DNA of 64,000 bases from Trileptium ribeirensis (Eukaryota; Nematoda; Enoplea; Enoplida; Thoracostomopsidae), in NCBI GenBank assembly GCA_030248225.1, contig JASANE010019292.1, forward strand, positions 122,957-186,956, in the 5' to 3' direction. Each line of letters starts with the position of its first letter. Within the stretch, counting starts at the first letter, position 1. A program made the position numbers and the translations under genes. Positions 1-13,300 of this stretch are shown piece after piece. The notes below the pieces were generated by a model that saw only the letters and a list, made by a program, of their open reading frames with translations, searched no databases and had not been told where the DNA came from.

Positions 1-1246
1 GCTAAATTAAATTTAAGCTGTTAACTATTTTCATACAGACGTTATATTTGCGCATCCTAATTGACAACATACAAGAGTAACCATTTAAAACAATAACCAG
101 CTGGAAATATTAATTCGCTGTTCGTTTAGCTGCCAAAGCATGGTTAATATTGTTCCAAGCGAATTTTACTGAGTCTCTAAGTCCAAGCATAACTTTTATT
201 GCTATTTTTATACCTCAGAACATCGTATTAGGATTTCAATCATATCATTCAGCTTGTAACTTTCCACAATTTCTGGCTTGATCAGACTATAAAACTGCTA
301 TATCAGCTTCTGCGAAACTTTGCGTGTTTCAAAGTATGGTATCCTAAGGGCTTTGTCCTTCTGAATAGTTTGGCACAGAGCTGAGTTTAACTTCTGAGAC
401 AGAAAGGCAGCCTAATTTTCAATGATATTGCCCAACACAATGTTGTAACGTCTATTCTCTCTCCTGCACCTGTTGGTGCGCTCATATCGATCTATAAGCG
501 TCCCATTTAAGAGCACATACATTTACAGAACATTTATGAAAATTCAGCATACTAATCCTTATTTTTAGACAATACCGGTAAAAATCACACCGATTTTGGA
601 TTTAAAATGATTATGTGTCTTTTTTGCTTGAATTTACAGGATCTGTTACAATTTTCACAAATCATAAGTCACTAATATGTATAGTGATTACCATATTTAT
701 GGGTTATGAGACGAAATCTTATCCGTATTTTGACCAAAACGCACTGCAAATATGAACGGTACTATGTACACGTACAAACCCGTAAACACAGTCAACGGTC
801 GATTGTTTGTCCGCAAAAATTCAAACAATTCAAAGTTTTATGATATACAGTAGCAGATTTGACTATGATATGCAATTACTGAAGCACTATCGGTGCAATA
901 ATTTAACAAATTTTTGTTGAAAGATGCATGTCTTTATTTCTATTTTTGACTTTTTGAGGCGTGTCTCATTTCATGTAGTGAATACTAGAAGCCATAAATT
1001 ATTTATGGGATGCCAATATAGCTTACATAAAATTTCAAAGCTTCTAGCTTTTTAAAACTCGTAGTCTAAGACTAGGTATAAGTCGAGGTGATACCGCCTT
1101 CCGAACTCCAACGTAGTAAACTATACTTTTCCCAAACCACATGCTTGTATGTCATTCTTTGGGTGAGGCGACCAGAAGGTAGAACCCGATTTTGCTATAT
1201 AATCTGTTGTATTGCCTAACATAATTAAGAATTTTCGTTGCTTTAG
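1..1246. other. Intronic flank left of first visible exon
   Basis: AT-rich, no coding signal. It precedes the acceptor of the exon at 1247, so it is most likely intron of the twitchin-like gene. At about 1065-1130 there is a short stretch (containing CCGCCTTCCGAACTCCAACG) that resembles the repeat at about 2965-3030 (CCGCTTTCCGAACTCCACCG), indicating a degraded dispersed element. Confidence 0.5.
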
Positions 1247-1350
1247 AAGCGCCAGGTTTTGACCTCGGCATCGACGGACGAGAGTATCGTGTGAAGGCAG
1301 GCGAACCTCTCGACATTGATGTTCCAATGCACGGATTTCCAACGCCTGAA
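1247..1350 (+). CDS. Twitchin-like exon: Ig domain, N-terminal half
   Basis: Acceptor ...GCTTTAG, donor GTAAGC. Starts in phase 1 (two bases finish a codon) and ends in phase 0. The peptide runs from an APGFDLG-type linker through A-B strands (REYRVKAGEPLDIDVP) to GFPTPE, the usual Ig I-set G-x-P-x-P turn before the core Trp, which lies in the next exon. Confidence 0.88.
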
Positions 1351-4300
1351 GTAAGCGAGTTCTTCGACTTTTTTACGTTTATTCACAATTATACAGCTAG
1401 TTTTGCCTTTGTAAAATTACTTGTCAACATATATAGCGTAAAATGCGTGTAATTGTAATTTTCACATTTTAATTTTTTCTAAACCTGGCCAAAAATTAAA
1501 AAATTATAATGTTTGAAATGCATGTTTCAAATGTTTGAAGTGTATAAAATCTTTCGGAAAAATATGCAGTTGATTAAAGCTTGATTACTTTAGTTGAACT
1601 ATTGTTACAGTGCATGATTTTTTTATAAGAAAACTTAGATACATAAGTAGTTTATTTGATGGTTATAAACTAGTCCGTAGTGGAACTACATTTGCGAGCA
1701 CAGCTTGGGCTGTGGCATTACGAATGTACTCGATTTTATGTTCTTCAAATAACTACATTGCATAGGGCATAGGGCTTTATCATTGGTAAAAATATTATAT
1801 TTGAATTCTTCGACCCAAAAAAACCCTATAATGGTTTGATCGAAGCGATTCTATTTCAACAAAAAACACAAATATTGCAAAATTCTCTATTTTAGCTGCA
1901 TAAGTTTAACTAATTAGCTAATTACTAATTAACCACTCAAATTTTTTTAATCCTAAATATCAAGTGCACACTCTGACATGATAGGCTTTCAAACAAAAAA
2001 AAAGTTTTTTAAAATCGGTTCAGTGGTTCTTGAGATCCGTGGGACTGAACGAACGAACGAACCAACTAACGAACGGACGGACATCGACCTTTTTACTCCC
2101 AGACAGAAAATAAAAACGCTGCGCTTCGCTCCGCTCAACAATAATACTATTTAACTAGTGTCAGGCATCCTATTAACGATATTATGGGGTTACGCTGAGG
2201 CATAAAACACAGTCAACTAGGTCAAAATTGTATTATAATCATAGATAGGTGAAAGCGATTACCTGGAACATTCATCTCTTCATATATGTTTCGTAATCTC
2301 AACTGGCTTTACCATTTTTTCTTAGTTCAAGGGGCTCGATGCGTAATGTATAGATAGGTTTAAAGCTTCACATGAAACGCTATTTTCAATTGTCATAGCT
2401 TCCTTGTTTAATATAAATCGATGCCACTATTATTATTATTTGTAGTCAACGATTATAATCTACTGATTCAAACTTATATAATAATGCAAATAAATAGTAA
2501 AGTGTACATTAAAATCAATGTACTTCAGGTACAATGGCTTAAAGATGGTTCAACACCGGTAAAGAGTGAAAAACGTCTGACAGTCACGTCTGACGATCGA
2601 CATACACAGCTGAATATTCCGTTTTCTCAACGGGGCGATAGCGGGAATTATACGATTAAGGCATCGAATACTTGTGGCGAATGTGAAGCTAAAGTAAAAG
2701 TTACAGTCATAGGTAAGCATCGTATTAAATATTGCAGGGTAGATTATGTCGGGTCTTTGTCTGTATCCAAGAACCAGAATTGCAATGAATGCGTTTAATT
2801 CTAGCAGTCTAGGCATTGGTCCCACTTAAGGATTAAGTATAACAATGGTATAACAATTTAGTGACCAAAGTTAAATGCATGTTATAACATTCTCGATTAT
2901 ATAAGCTGAATTACGTGTTAGCGTAGGCTTAACGCCTTATACTCAACATGTTCGAAGCATAGGCCTAATCCGATGGGCCGCCGCTTTCCGAACTCCACCG
3001 CAGTAAATTGTTCTAAGTGATTATGTCTAAAGTACAGTGCCATAAACCAAGAATCCTGAATGTGTATTGGGACGTATTGTACTAACTTGTTTGTTTGCAC
3101 ATACCTTAATTGGAACCTTAATGGCCCAATGAATATCTCAGCGGTTTGTTTAAACCGCTTGCGATCAACAACATGGGTTCGATTCTTGGCTTAGCCTTGA
3201 GCTTGTCCAACTCTGCCCGGGGTACAAATTAATTTGCATGTTATAAGGTTAATCAAAATCTCGTCCATCGCTTGACTAAGGTAATATGGAACTGTAAAAC
3301 AGCTACAATGATTTTAGCTTCCCTGATGTTAACAGCTCAATATATACTCGTTGCTAACTGACCAAAAAGCAATAAAAGAGTAATTTCAACTATTGTTAGA
3401 AATACCTGGAGATTCTAAACGAGTGTGAGTTATATCGAAACTGTCACAGCTTACAACTGAACTTGAGATGATCATATTTTAGTTAAAATTGATATCATTA
3501 TTACGTTAATTCCTGTGGAAAAGGCTGGGAGTAAATAATTTTCTAAACGTCGCAACAGTTCTTCATCAGCTTCAACTGTACAAAATTCTTCTAACGGTCT
3601 TCGGATTAGTTGGTTTGAAATTCTCTCATGTCTATAACAGCGACATACGTGAAGCTCGATAAAATGTTATTTAAATGTTGTCCTTGCAAATACTGATATC
3701 AAACAGTAACAACTGTAGCATGCCTGCTCAACAGCGTACTTTATATAACATATTTTACGTGGTATAAAACAATTATTTATGTATTATAAGACCCAGATGT
3801 GTGCCCATTGTAACTATTTGAAACTCGTAATACCGCACTCGTTTTGTACGCACCGGCAGTGATGCTACCACTATTGCATAATTGCACATACGGAGTTATC
3901 CCTGTCCAAACCTTACACCACCAAACCACATTTACCCCACCTAGGCGCAGCACCCTACCGATTCCACCACAGGCTCAGTAACTCCCTCCGTAGCCGAAGG
4001 CTCGGGGAAAATCTTGGGAAATCTGGGAAAGCACAAATTGGTTAAAATTGAGGCAAATTTTAGTATAATTTAGGAAAATTTTAGTAAAACCGGGGAAACT
4101 ATGAGTTTTTATAATGTTAAAAGGTTTAACCCACAGACTTACCTCCTGCCTCTAAGGACCTCCCCCGTATCATCTAACACTCGAGCAGACGGACCGCGCC
4201 CCTATGAACTATTACATATGTGATTTATATGTGGACATTACTAAATGCATAATTAAAAGGAAATCTAATCCTGAATCCTTGACAAGCGGAGTCATATGAC

Positions 4301-7300
4301 ATACAGAAGTACTAAATACTAGACATTCAAAGCCGTGGTATATTTTGGCTAAGCAGTATTTATGTTCAAGTGAAACAGCGGTACTGCTGTACAAATTGCT
4401 TTAAAGAATATATAATTTTATGTCATATTTATGTGAAATACAATCTAGCCCAATAAAATAACGCTGGCTTTCATATATTTCATTGGATTTACTTTAGATA
4501 AACCATCCGAGCCACGCAATATGGAATATCCCGAAACTACAAAGACTTCGATTACATGCAAGTGGAATGCGCCCATCGATAATGGTGGCACTGAGATTAC
4601 AGGTAAGGCAAAAGACATCGCCCTATAACGTGGATTGGAAAGCGTTTATCTCATAGAATACATCAAGTCGACTACAAATAAATGAAGTCCGCCAACCGAC
4701 AATGGTAGTAGTGAGTTTAGATATAAGGTGAAAGACACCGCCTGATAACTCCCAGCTGAGAACTTCATTCTCATAGATTGTATCATGACCAATATTATGT
4801 AGCTGGAACACGTTGGCGCTATAATTCATCATATCAAGTGTTATTAACTTTTCGCATGTTTCAACAGTGGTATTTATCATGTGTTCCTATATTTTGCTTT
4901 GTTACTGAACATTAAAATATTCAATGAAGTTGCAAGGTGGTTTTGATTTCAGAATGGTGACGACCAATGCTGATCACCTAAAATATTGGTAACTTTTAGA
5001 CATACAGTTTGTGACAATTAGTTACGATTAGTGGGAATTAAATTAGCAGGATAGTTTTTAAACTTTTAACGCTTCAAATCGTTAGTGTTGCTACAAAAAT
5101 ATATAACATAATATCATATCATCGATTGAGGTATTGTAAATTGTGCGCAGGGTGCAAGCACGTTCGTGTATCTTCGTGCGTATCACGTATCTGCGTTAGT
5201 ATAAGCGTATCGCACATACCTTCAAAATGGCTTGTTATATTCACATTAAATGCCTGTTTTGCAGTAGACGTCAGTCAGTGGTTCAGGTATTACATGTATG
5301 TCATACAGCTAAGCAGATTTCGATCGTCTTCGGTCCCAGCAACAATTAGGCAACGCCCATAATACTGTCATTGGTAATTGTAAAAACTGCTTTATAACAT
5401 TGAAAATTGGTTTATGCAGCAACGTAATACAAAAACAGCACAGATGGCGCAAGAATACAAACTTGAAATGTATGACCACCGAGTCATACATCGTTTAGAC
5501 GTTGCGTTATTGAGCGCCGCTGCTTATGAATGCATGATTTGACAAGAACAGAGATACACTATACAGAATAAGATAAGATCCGAAATCAGTATTACAGTCA
5601 TTTGATTTTGCCATGTGGCTACAACAATCGCGAAAACTGTAAACATGAACCAAAATAAAATATCTATAATTAACAGCTCACAAAAATTAAACATAAAACA
5701 CAACTAAATATTTATAATAAACAGCCTATAACAAATGCCGGATACCTACTCAAGAACAACGTAATAATCTTTATAAAAACGAACTCTGCCGGTAACGATT
5801 ATAAAAAAAACTACAGATGTTACTACTAAATTAGACGTGCTAACAGTTACATTAATCGTAATTTAGCTTCGCCAAAAACCCACTATTATCAAATATGAAC
5901 AAACTTAATTATCCCCGGATAGCTAGGCAAGAAGCACATAACCAGTTGCTATAAAAACGAAACTTTAGCTGCAGCGATTCCTAACCTACAGATGTTACAT
6001 ACAGATGTTACCAGTCATCTAGTCTTGCTAACAGTTAAATTAGCCGTAATATAGTTTGGTCAAAAATGCTAATAAAGCTCGTATAAAGATTTGGCATTGT
6101 TGTAGGATACCACTTGGAAGTAGCACCCGCTGGAACACAAGATTGGGCTAAAGTATCTGATTATGTACCTGGCACAAACTTTGTCGTGAAGGGTCTAACC
6201 GAAGGCAAAGCATACGTCTTCCGGGTGCGAGCCGAAAACATGTGCGGTATTGGATCGCCGCTTACCGGTGGATCAGTTATTGCCAAAGATCCCTTCGGTA
6301 AAGATAATGTACATTTTTATATGTTTCCTTTTGGTTAACTAAAATAGTTAGTATTTGTGATTACTAGTATATACTAATATATATACTTCCTTTACATCCT
6401 TTGGAATTCCTTTGAATTTTGCAAGACACATACTGCGATGCTTTGTCGCTACTGTGTACCGACTATACAATGATTTAGGTATCAAACATTGCATGGCATT
6501 AGGTCGGTTGTGTTAACTGAAGCAGGGCCTGTCAAGCGATCGGAGTTTCCTCTGATATCGGGTAACCATAAAGAAAAACATTTTTTCTCAGCGCACATCA
6601 TAACCCAGCATTAGAGAGATAGCTTTTAAATTTCATTTGTTAGACTGATAAGCTAATCTCTGTCATTATTTATAATCTGATTAAGAATTATATAAACTGG
6701 AGCTATTCGACTGGTATTTTCGCAACAAGATTTCCAAAATTTTAGGTTATAATTCCTGGCAGAAGCGTCGTATCTAGACATTTAAACCAACATCCAGAAC
6801 CATCTCATCAAAAGCTACAACTTTTAACTTTTGGTGAGTAAAGCCGCTTAAAGTGTATGAATCAAAGCTCAAAATAGCTCCTAAAATGTAAAAAATAACA
6901 TTTGTACAGAGTTTCTCGCATTCCGCAGCTGTACAGTTTGAAATTTAGACATATGCAATATTCAGGATGTTTATATTTCATTGCTTAAAGTTCTGCTGGG
7001 CCTGTCGGTGCAAAAGGTTCAATAAGCTCCATTTTACACCCTCAAGTACTATTTATTATTCAAATTAGTTATATTTTGAAAAGCTAAATGGGCCTATGTG
7101 ACGTTATGGTTGCTGAATACGATGAAAGCAATGGTATTTTCGTAGTACGCCTCCGTTCGCCAGGTGCTAGGGACAACTTTTACGATGGTTCTTAAAATGC
7201 TAAAATTACTAAAAACTTTGCTTCAGTGTTTTTGGTGATATGAGGGCGAAACAAAAAGTCCTATAAATTTGAAACATACCTAATGAAGCCATTGTTTTGC

Positions 7301-10300
7301 TATTAATGTCCTACTAATGTATTATTCTCTTACTGGGGACTTGATCGATCCCGAGACCCTCTATTTATACTCTCCGAAATGTTTGACTTATCTATTTTTC
7401 AGTTTCGTCTGGTAATGTTCACTCTGAGTAGAAAAAACCTGCTGCTTTTTGGATTGCTTAACAAATCCTTATAACTTCGGCTACAATACATTCACCGACT
7501 CTGTTGAAACAAAGCAACATGTTCCTCTTTACTTTCCTAGTAATTAGGATGATATATTGTAGCAGTTTCGACGCCATTTAGCCGGTCGTATGTATGAAGT
7601 GATATTTACACCTGTATTACCGTTCCGTAATAAATTAATGCTTCAACTTCCATGACATAATACGTCACTCAATGATTTGGGCCGATTTAAAATTTGCCTA
7701 ACACAATGTATTATGTTATCTCGTTTTATAGGAGATATGGGAAGCACTAAGCGGGAGGAAAAATAGCGTTCCAAATTATTCCAGGTTGAAAATTTAATGG
7801 TATCTATATTCCGAAGCGCCGCTAACAAAATTACAGCCAAAATATGTTAAGCAATATTTTTCTTTGTTTATGTTTGGTGATATATATTTATATTTCGTTG
7901 CTGATTTTAACTGTATCTATTATGCCTTCATTTTTGTAGACGCACCTGGTATGCCAGGTACTCCTGAAATCACAAATGTTGGAGCCACAAGCATTGGACT
8001 GAAATGGGAACCACCCACGAATGATGGTGGAAGTCCGATTGAAGGTAATGTTATACCTAACATAAGGATAGAAACACGTTTAGATGAAAGTTTTATAACT
8101 ATCTATGCAGAATGTAACCAAAAGTTTTGTACAGTCCCGAAAGTGATTGTTAACAATCTAAATAACGCATTTTTTGTTGCGTCTAAAATTTGCTTTAAAA
8201 ATGTACATAAGCGGATTTAATTGATTTATTCATAAGCCGCGTTCACACTTTCAAACATTTTTAGCGCAAAATTTAAGCACAAATTTTCAAAGCGTTTCTC
8301 TTGCATTTTTGGTGGATTTGAACATCAGAGCATTGTTCAAACTTCTATAGCGTTTTGCTTTAGCCAGTCAGAAACAAAGATGATATTTTGAAATTTTTAG
8401 CTTAAAATTTAACAAAACGAAGCACCGTGGTTTACCATATTTTTACACTACAAATAACTATAAAATATTGATAAAAAATTGACCAAACTTACAGCGGAAA
8501 TTTTGAGCAAAAAGTGTGAACGGGCAAACGCAGGCAGGTTAAATAATGCTTAACTACTTTTGCTATGCCGAAGAAGAAATTTAAACGCTCTTGAAGCAGT
8601 GTTTTATTTCGTTGAAATATGTAGCCTTATCAATTGTTTGTTTGTCGATAAAACAGCTTTATAAAAAATTAAATAAGTAGCTTCGCTCAAAATGATTCAT
8701 TTATTTGACAAATATCAAGTTATATTTTTTGCTGGAAATAAACTCCTTCAGCAAAAGTTGTTTTTTGTTTTCTTATTCAATTTTTTAAAAACAAATTACT
8801 CTCACACTCATATACATCCTTCCTGTCCGTGCTAATCATGTTTTTACTTTTACAATGGTAAATTTGGGGGGATAAGATCTTACTTATTATATTTAAACCA
8901 ACTATATGTAAAAATTATGAAAAAAAATAAATTATAACATACAGCTGATAAAATATTAGCGCTTCCACCACACCCATTCCCGTGGGATCGTTGCTCGTTG
9001 GCCTTCTTTTTATTTTATAATCTGCTATATGTATACATGACAAAAAACTTATGAAATATTTGCATCGCGTTTTGTGGAGTTAACATGCTGCTCTAATTTG
9101 CGTAGTAATATGGCACCAAATACTTATGGGATTGGTTCCGAATGCAACTTAGTTAACATTAACTAATCTAGCCTTAAGTTCTTTTTTACGATTTCTTAGT
9201 AAATCATTTTAGGTTATATCGTTGAGAAATACGTTCGAAAAGACGACGACTGGGTTGCGGTCAACGCATACCCCATATCGGGCACTGAACATACTGTTTC
9301 TGGTTTAGTCGAAGGCGACTCGTACCAGTTCCGCATTAAAGCAGTAAACGCCGCCGGTCCTGGCCAACCCAGTCGCCCTTGCCAGCCGACTAAATGTGAA
9401 CATGCTGTTAGTAAGTACGACCAAATTAGTATGTTTGTATTTGGATTAACTGATGTGACTGACTTGCCTGATGACTGACCATATTGCTTGAAATTTAAAG
9501 TGCGACCATTATTAATTACAAGAACATGCTAAGACTCGTACTTAAAGCCAAATTTCTAAACCAATACATTTTCAAATATCTGTGTTAACATGAGTGCACA
9601 AGAGAATAAATAGTATGTCACTTCCCAGCAATCTAATGTAACCCGTGTTTCATGGCACGGGCGTTGTTAGTCTTATCCCCCTCGTTTTTTGAGGGGGTGT
9701 TATCACGCACAGACTGCCCCATTAATTAAAGAGGTAGCTCGGATTAGGGGGTATGCTGGCCACCACTTTTACGGTGATTGGCTGGATAACTGTGATCGGT
9801 TCAGCCACGCACAAAAACCTGTGGAGGGGCGAGTAGCTTTCTCGCCCGGCGTCTGTGCACAGTGATTCCACCGAAAGGCTGGATACGCTCGCGTCATCAA
9901 ACACGGTTGATTATTTGAGTGCTGGTGAGCGATATGCTCTTCGCTTATGCGCTCTTGATATTTATTATGCACTTAAACCAGTACAGCACATGTAATGCAC
10001 ACAGATGCAGATATTATAAAAGGAAATTTATAAGCAGCATTCCTGCAACAAACGGGTGTTTTCGGTTATCCCGCCAGCCGGTATTTCGTCAATTTTAAAG
10101 GTACAGATAAAATTTTGGTAGCAATCGATTCAGCTCCATGAGCTGGTTCAGAAAATATTCATTTTAGCCACATCCCAGACAATAAATTTTTTCGAATTTT
10201 TAGGTCCCAATGGTCCCCCTCGGGAACCCAAAAATTTTTTTCTTCGGAATATGGTCATGCTTGGTAGCATTCGACTCGGCATGATGAGCCCAATCGACCA

Positions 10301-13300
10301 TGTGTAATTTATTGAAATCTACCCCACCGATGGAAAGTTATGAGGGCCCAAGTAATCCAAAGGGGCAGAAATAAAATGCAGGCCATGCCGTTCTGGGTAT
10401 ACTAAGCCTAAGCCTTAGTCTTAGCCTAAGCTAAGGTCTTTATATGAGACATACACTAAGCCTAAGCCTAAGTCCAGGGGCTACAGTCCCCGAACCCCCC
10501 GCTCAACGCTGTTCTTTTTTCTAACGTTATAACGTACTTCCGATCAGGATTACTTGGACCCTCATAACTTTCTAACGGGGGGGGGGGGGGGGGGTAGATT
10601 TCAATTAATTACACACCAGTCCATTTGTCTCATCAAGCCGAATCGAATGGCACAAACATGACCATATTCCGAAGAATAAAATTTTCTGAACCAGCTCATC
10701 GAGCTGAATCGATTGGTACCAAAATTTTATCTGTAACTTTAAAATTGACGAAATACCGGCTGGGGGGATAGCCAAAAAGACCCCAACAAACCGCAATTCT
10801 ATATTACATTCTTCGTTGCATCGATTACATTTTTGATTTCAATGTCGAATACTCGTGGTCATCGTAGTACTGTGGTACAGTCGCATTGTACTGCGTCAAT
10901 GTTTATATCTCTAAACCACGAGTAGAAGTTATATTCTCATCTGTATTAAGTGTTTGCATTTCGCCTGCATGTTTTTTAATATAAAAGAAACGTCATATTT
11001 TAGCTCCACCTGGAGCTCCCGATGCTCCGAATGTCGGCAAAGTCACCAAAAATTCGGCTTCGCTGTCTTGGCGAAAGCCTGCTGACACTGGTGGCGCTCC
11101 GATTGAAGGCTACGTTGTACAAAAGCGAAAAGCTGGTGGCGAATGGGAAGATTGTTCTCCGAAGCCTTGTAGAGTACGTAGTTGTTAGTCGATAATTATA
11201 CATGTATCTATTCATAGAAAGAATTTTGTTAAACAAAAATATTGTTGACGAAATGCTTCATATATTAACTAATATCACAGCGCCTTTTGTGCTTAGATTC
11301 CTAACTTTAATCAATTTTGCTTCATTTTATTTTTACTTTATCAATATTTTATCTTATTTATTTAATGTTATTTAATTATTTCTTAGGATACACATTTGGT
11401 CGTGGAAGATTTGCCTGAAGGCGAACAATACGAATTCCGCGTTGCAGCGATTAACTCAGCCGGTGAAGGGCAGCCATCGCAACCATCGGATTTCGTAACT
11501 ATTGAAGATGAACCTGGTGCGACGAATTTGATTTATTATGCATATTCAAGGCAATATATGCGTTGTTTTCAAGTGTAGTTAGGCAGGCCATATGTTTTGT
11601 GGAACACGTCGTAATAACAACAATCCTGTATCACTAATATCATCAGACGACTGAGACGTGCGGTCCAAATTGTTTGAACAAGTTCCTATTTTCTTCGTTG
11701 AAAATCAAGGGATATAAGCGATATATCTCCGCTTAGCTCGGAATTTAAAAACTATCTGGGGTTCTTCAGACCTACAAATGCGCGAGGTCAGCGGATGGAA
11801 TTTTCAGAAGCTAAGTAAAGGTTATAAAATATATTTATGCAGGTTCTGTTGCAACAGCGAGTAGCGTGAAATGTTCTTAACGTTACAGGTATATACTTGT
11901 CTCGCAAATGCTTACTTGACATGGTTATGCTGTAAATTCTTAAGCTGAGCCCAAAACAATTTTTTCTATACCCATGTACTTACATGTAGGAGAAATTTTT
12001 ATTTGACAGCGGTAGTGGTTAAATTATCGCGCGAAGTCTCATGATTATTAAACCCGGTAAGCGAATCAACTTGGATCTTAGTGCTCGCCATGCTACACAC
12101 GAATCAAGACGAATCATTGTGCTCGCCACGCTGTAAGCAAATCAACACGCATCATAGTGCTCGCCACACTGTAGGCATGTCAACACGGATCATGGTGTTC
12201 GCCACGCTGTAAGCGAACCAACACGCATCATAGTGCTCGCCACACTGTAAGCATATTAACGCGTATCATAGTGCTCAGCATGCTGTAAGCGAATCAACAC
12301 GGATCATAGTGCTCGCCACACTGTGCACGAAACAACGCGTACTATAGTGCTCGCCACGCTGTGAGCGAATCAACATTGATCATGGTGCTCGCCACGCCGT
12401 AAGCCATTCGACACGGATGATAGTGCTCGCCACGCTGTGAGTGAATCAACACGGATTATAGTGCTTGCCATGCTGTAAGCGAATCAACACGGATCATAGT
12501 GCTCGCCACACTGTACGTGAAACAACACGTACCAAAGTGTTCGCACACTGTGAGCGAATCAACACGGATCATAGGGCTCGCCACGCTGTAAGCGAATCAA
12601 CACGGATCATGGTGTCCGCCACATTGTACGCGAAACAACACGTATCATAGTGCTCGCCACGCTATGAGCGAATCAACACGGATCATGGTGTTCGCCACGC
12701 TGTAAGCGAATCAACACGGATCATAGTTCTCGACTACTTATCCGCCTCTGAGAAGTCTTGTCTGAGGTTCCATGTTAAAGGAACTACATCAGTATATGCG
12801 TGAATTTTATTTCTCTACAACTAAATTGCAGAATACAAGACAAATTCAGCAACTAATCCTATATTCGTGCCATTTTGATTTTGTTAAAATCCAAGTAACA
12901 TTTCTTGCGGCGCTAGGCCAGTGGAGCTGTAGATTGCCGAATAATGCAAGACTTTGTTGCTTATTTGGGAGAATGAAATATATGCTTTATAGGATCCAAA
13001 ATATCACGCTGTTAACCTCCCTGAAGCGAAACGATTGGCGTATTGGGTCCGTATGTGACATGAATAGTATAAAATATTTGAAATACGAAAAATAAAAATA
13101 TAAAAGGATTTAAATTTTAAAGATTTCCCTTAATAACAATGGTTTGCAGTTCAGCGCCTGGTCCTGAAGCAAATAACCAACCATCACCTTATACCTTTGC
13201 CGGCTATGGTATGTAGAATACACAAACCGCATAACTATTAGCTGAAGCAAGTTTTAGTTCTAGTTCAACGTAAACTGTTGTACCGAGTTTCAAGGTTTCT

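Noticed and set aside
10395..10480. True interstitial telomere
   Set aside because: Only a few TTAGGC-like units in mixed orientation and with a flank shared at 14101; better explained as part of a dispersed repeat.
12055..12735. CRISPR array
   Set aside because: The 38-bp units are directly adjacent with no unique spacers, and the context is a spliced animal gene.
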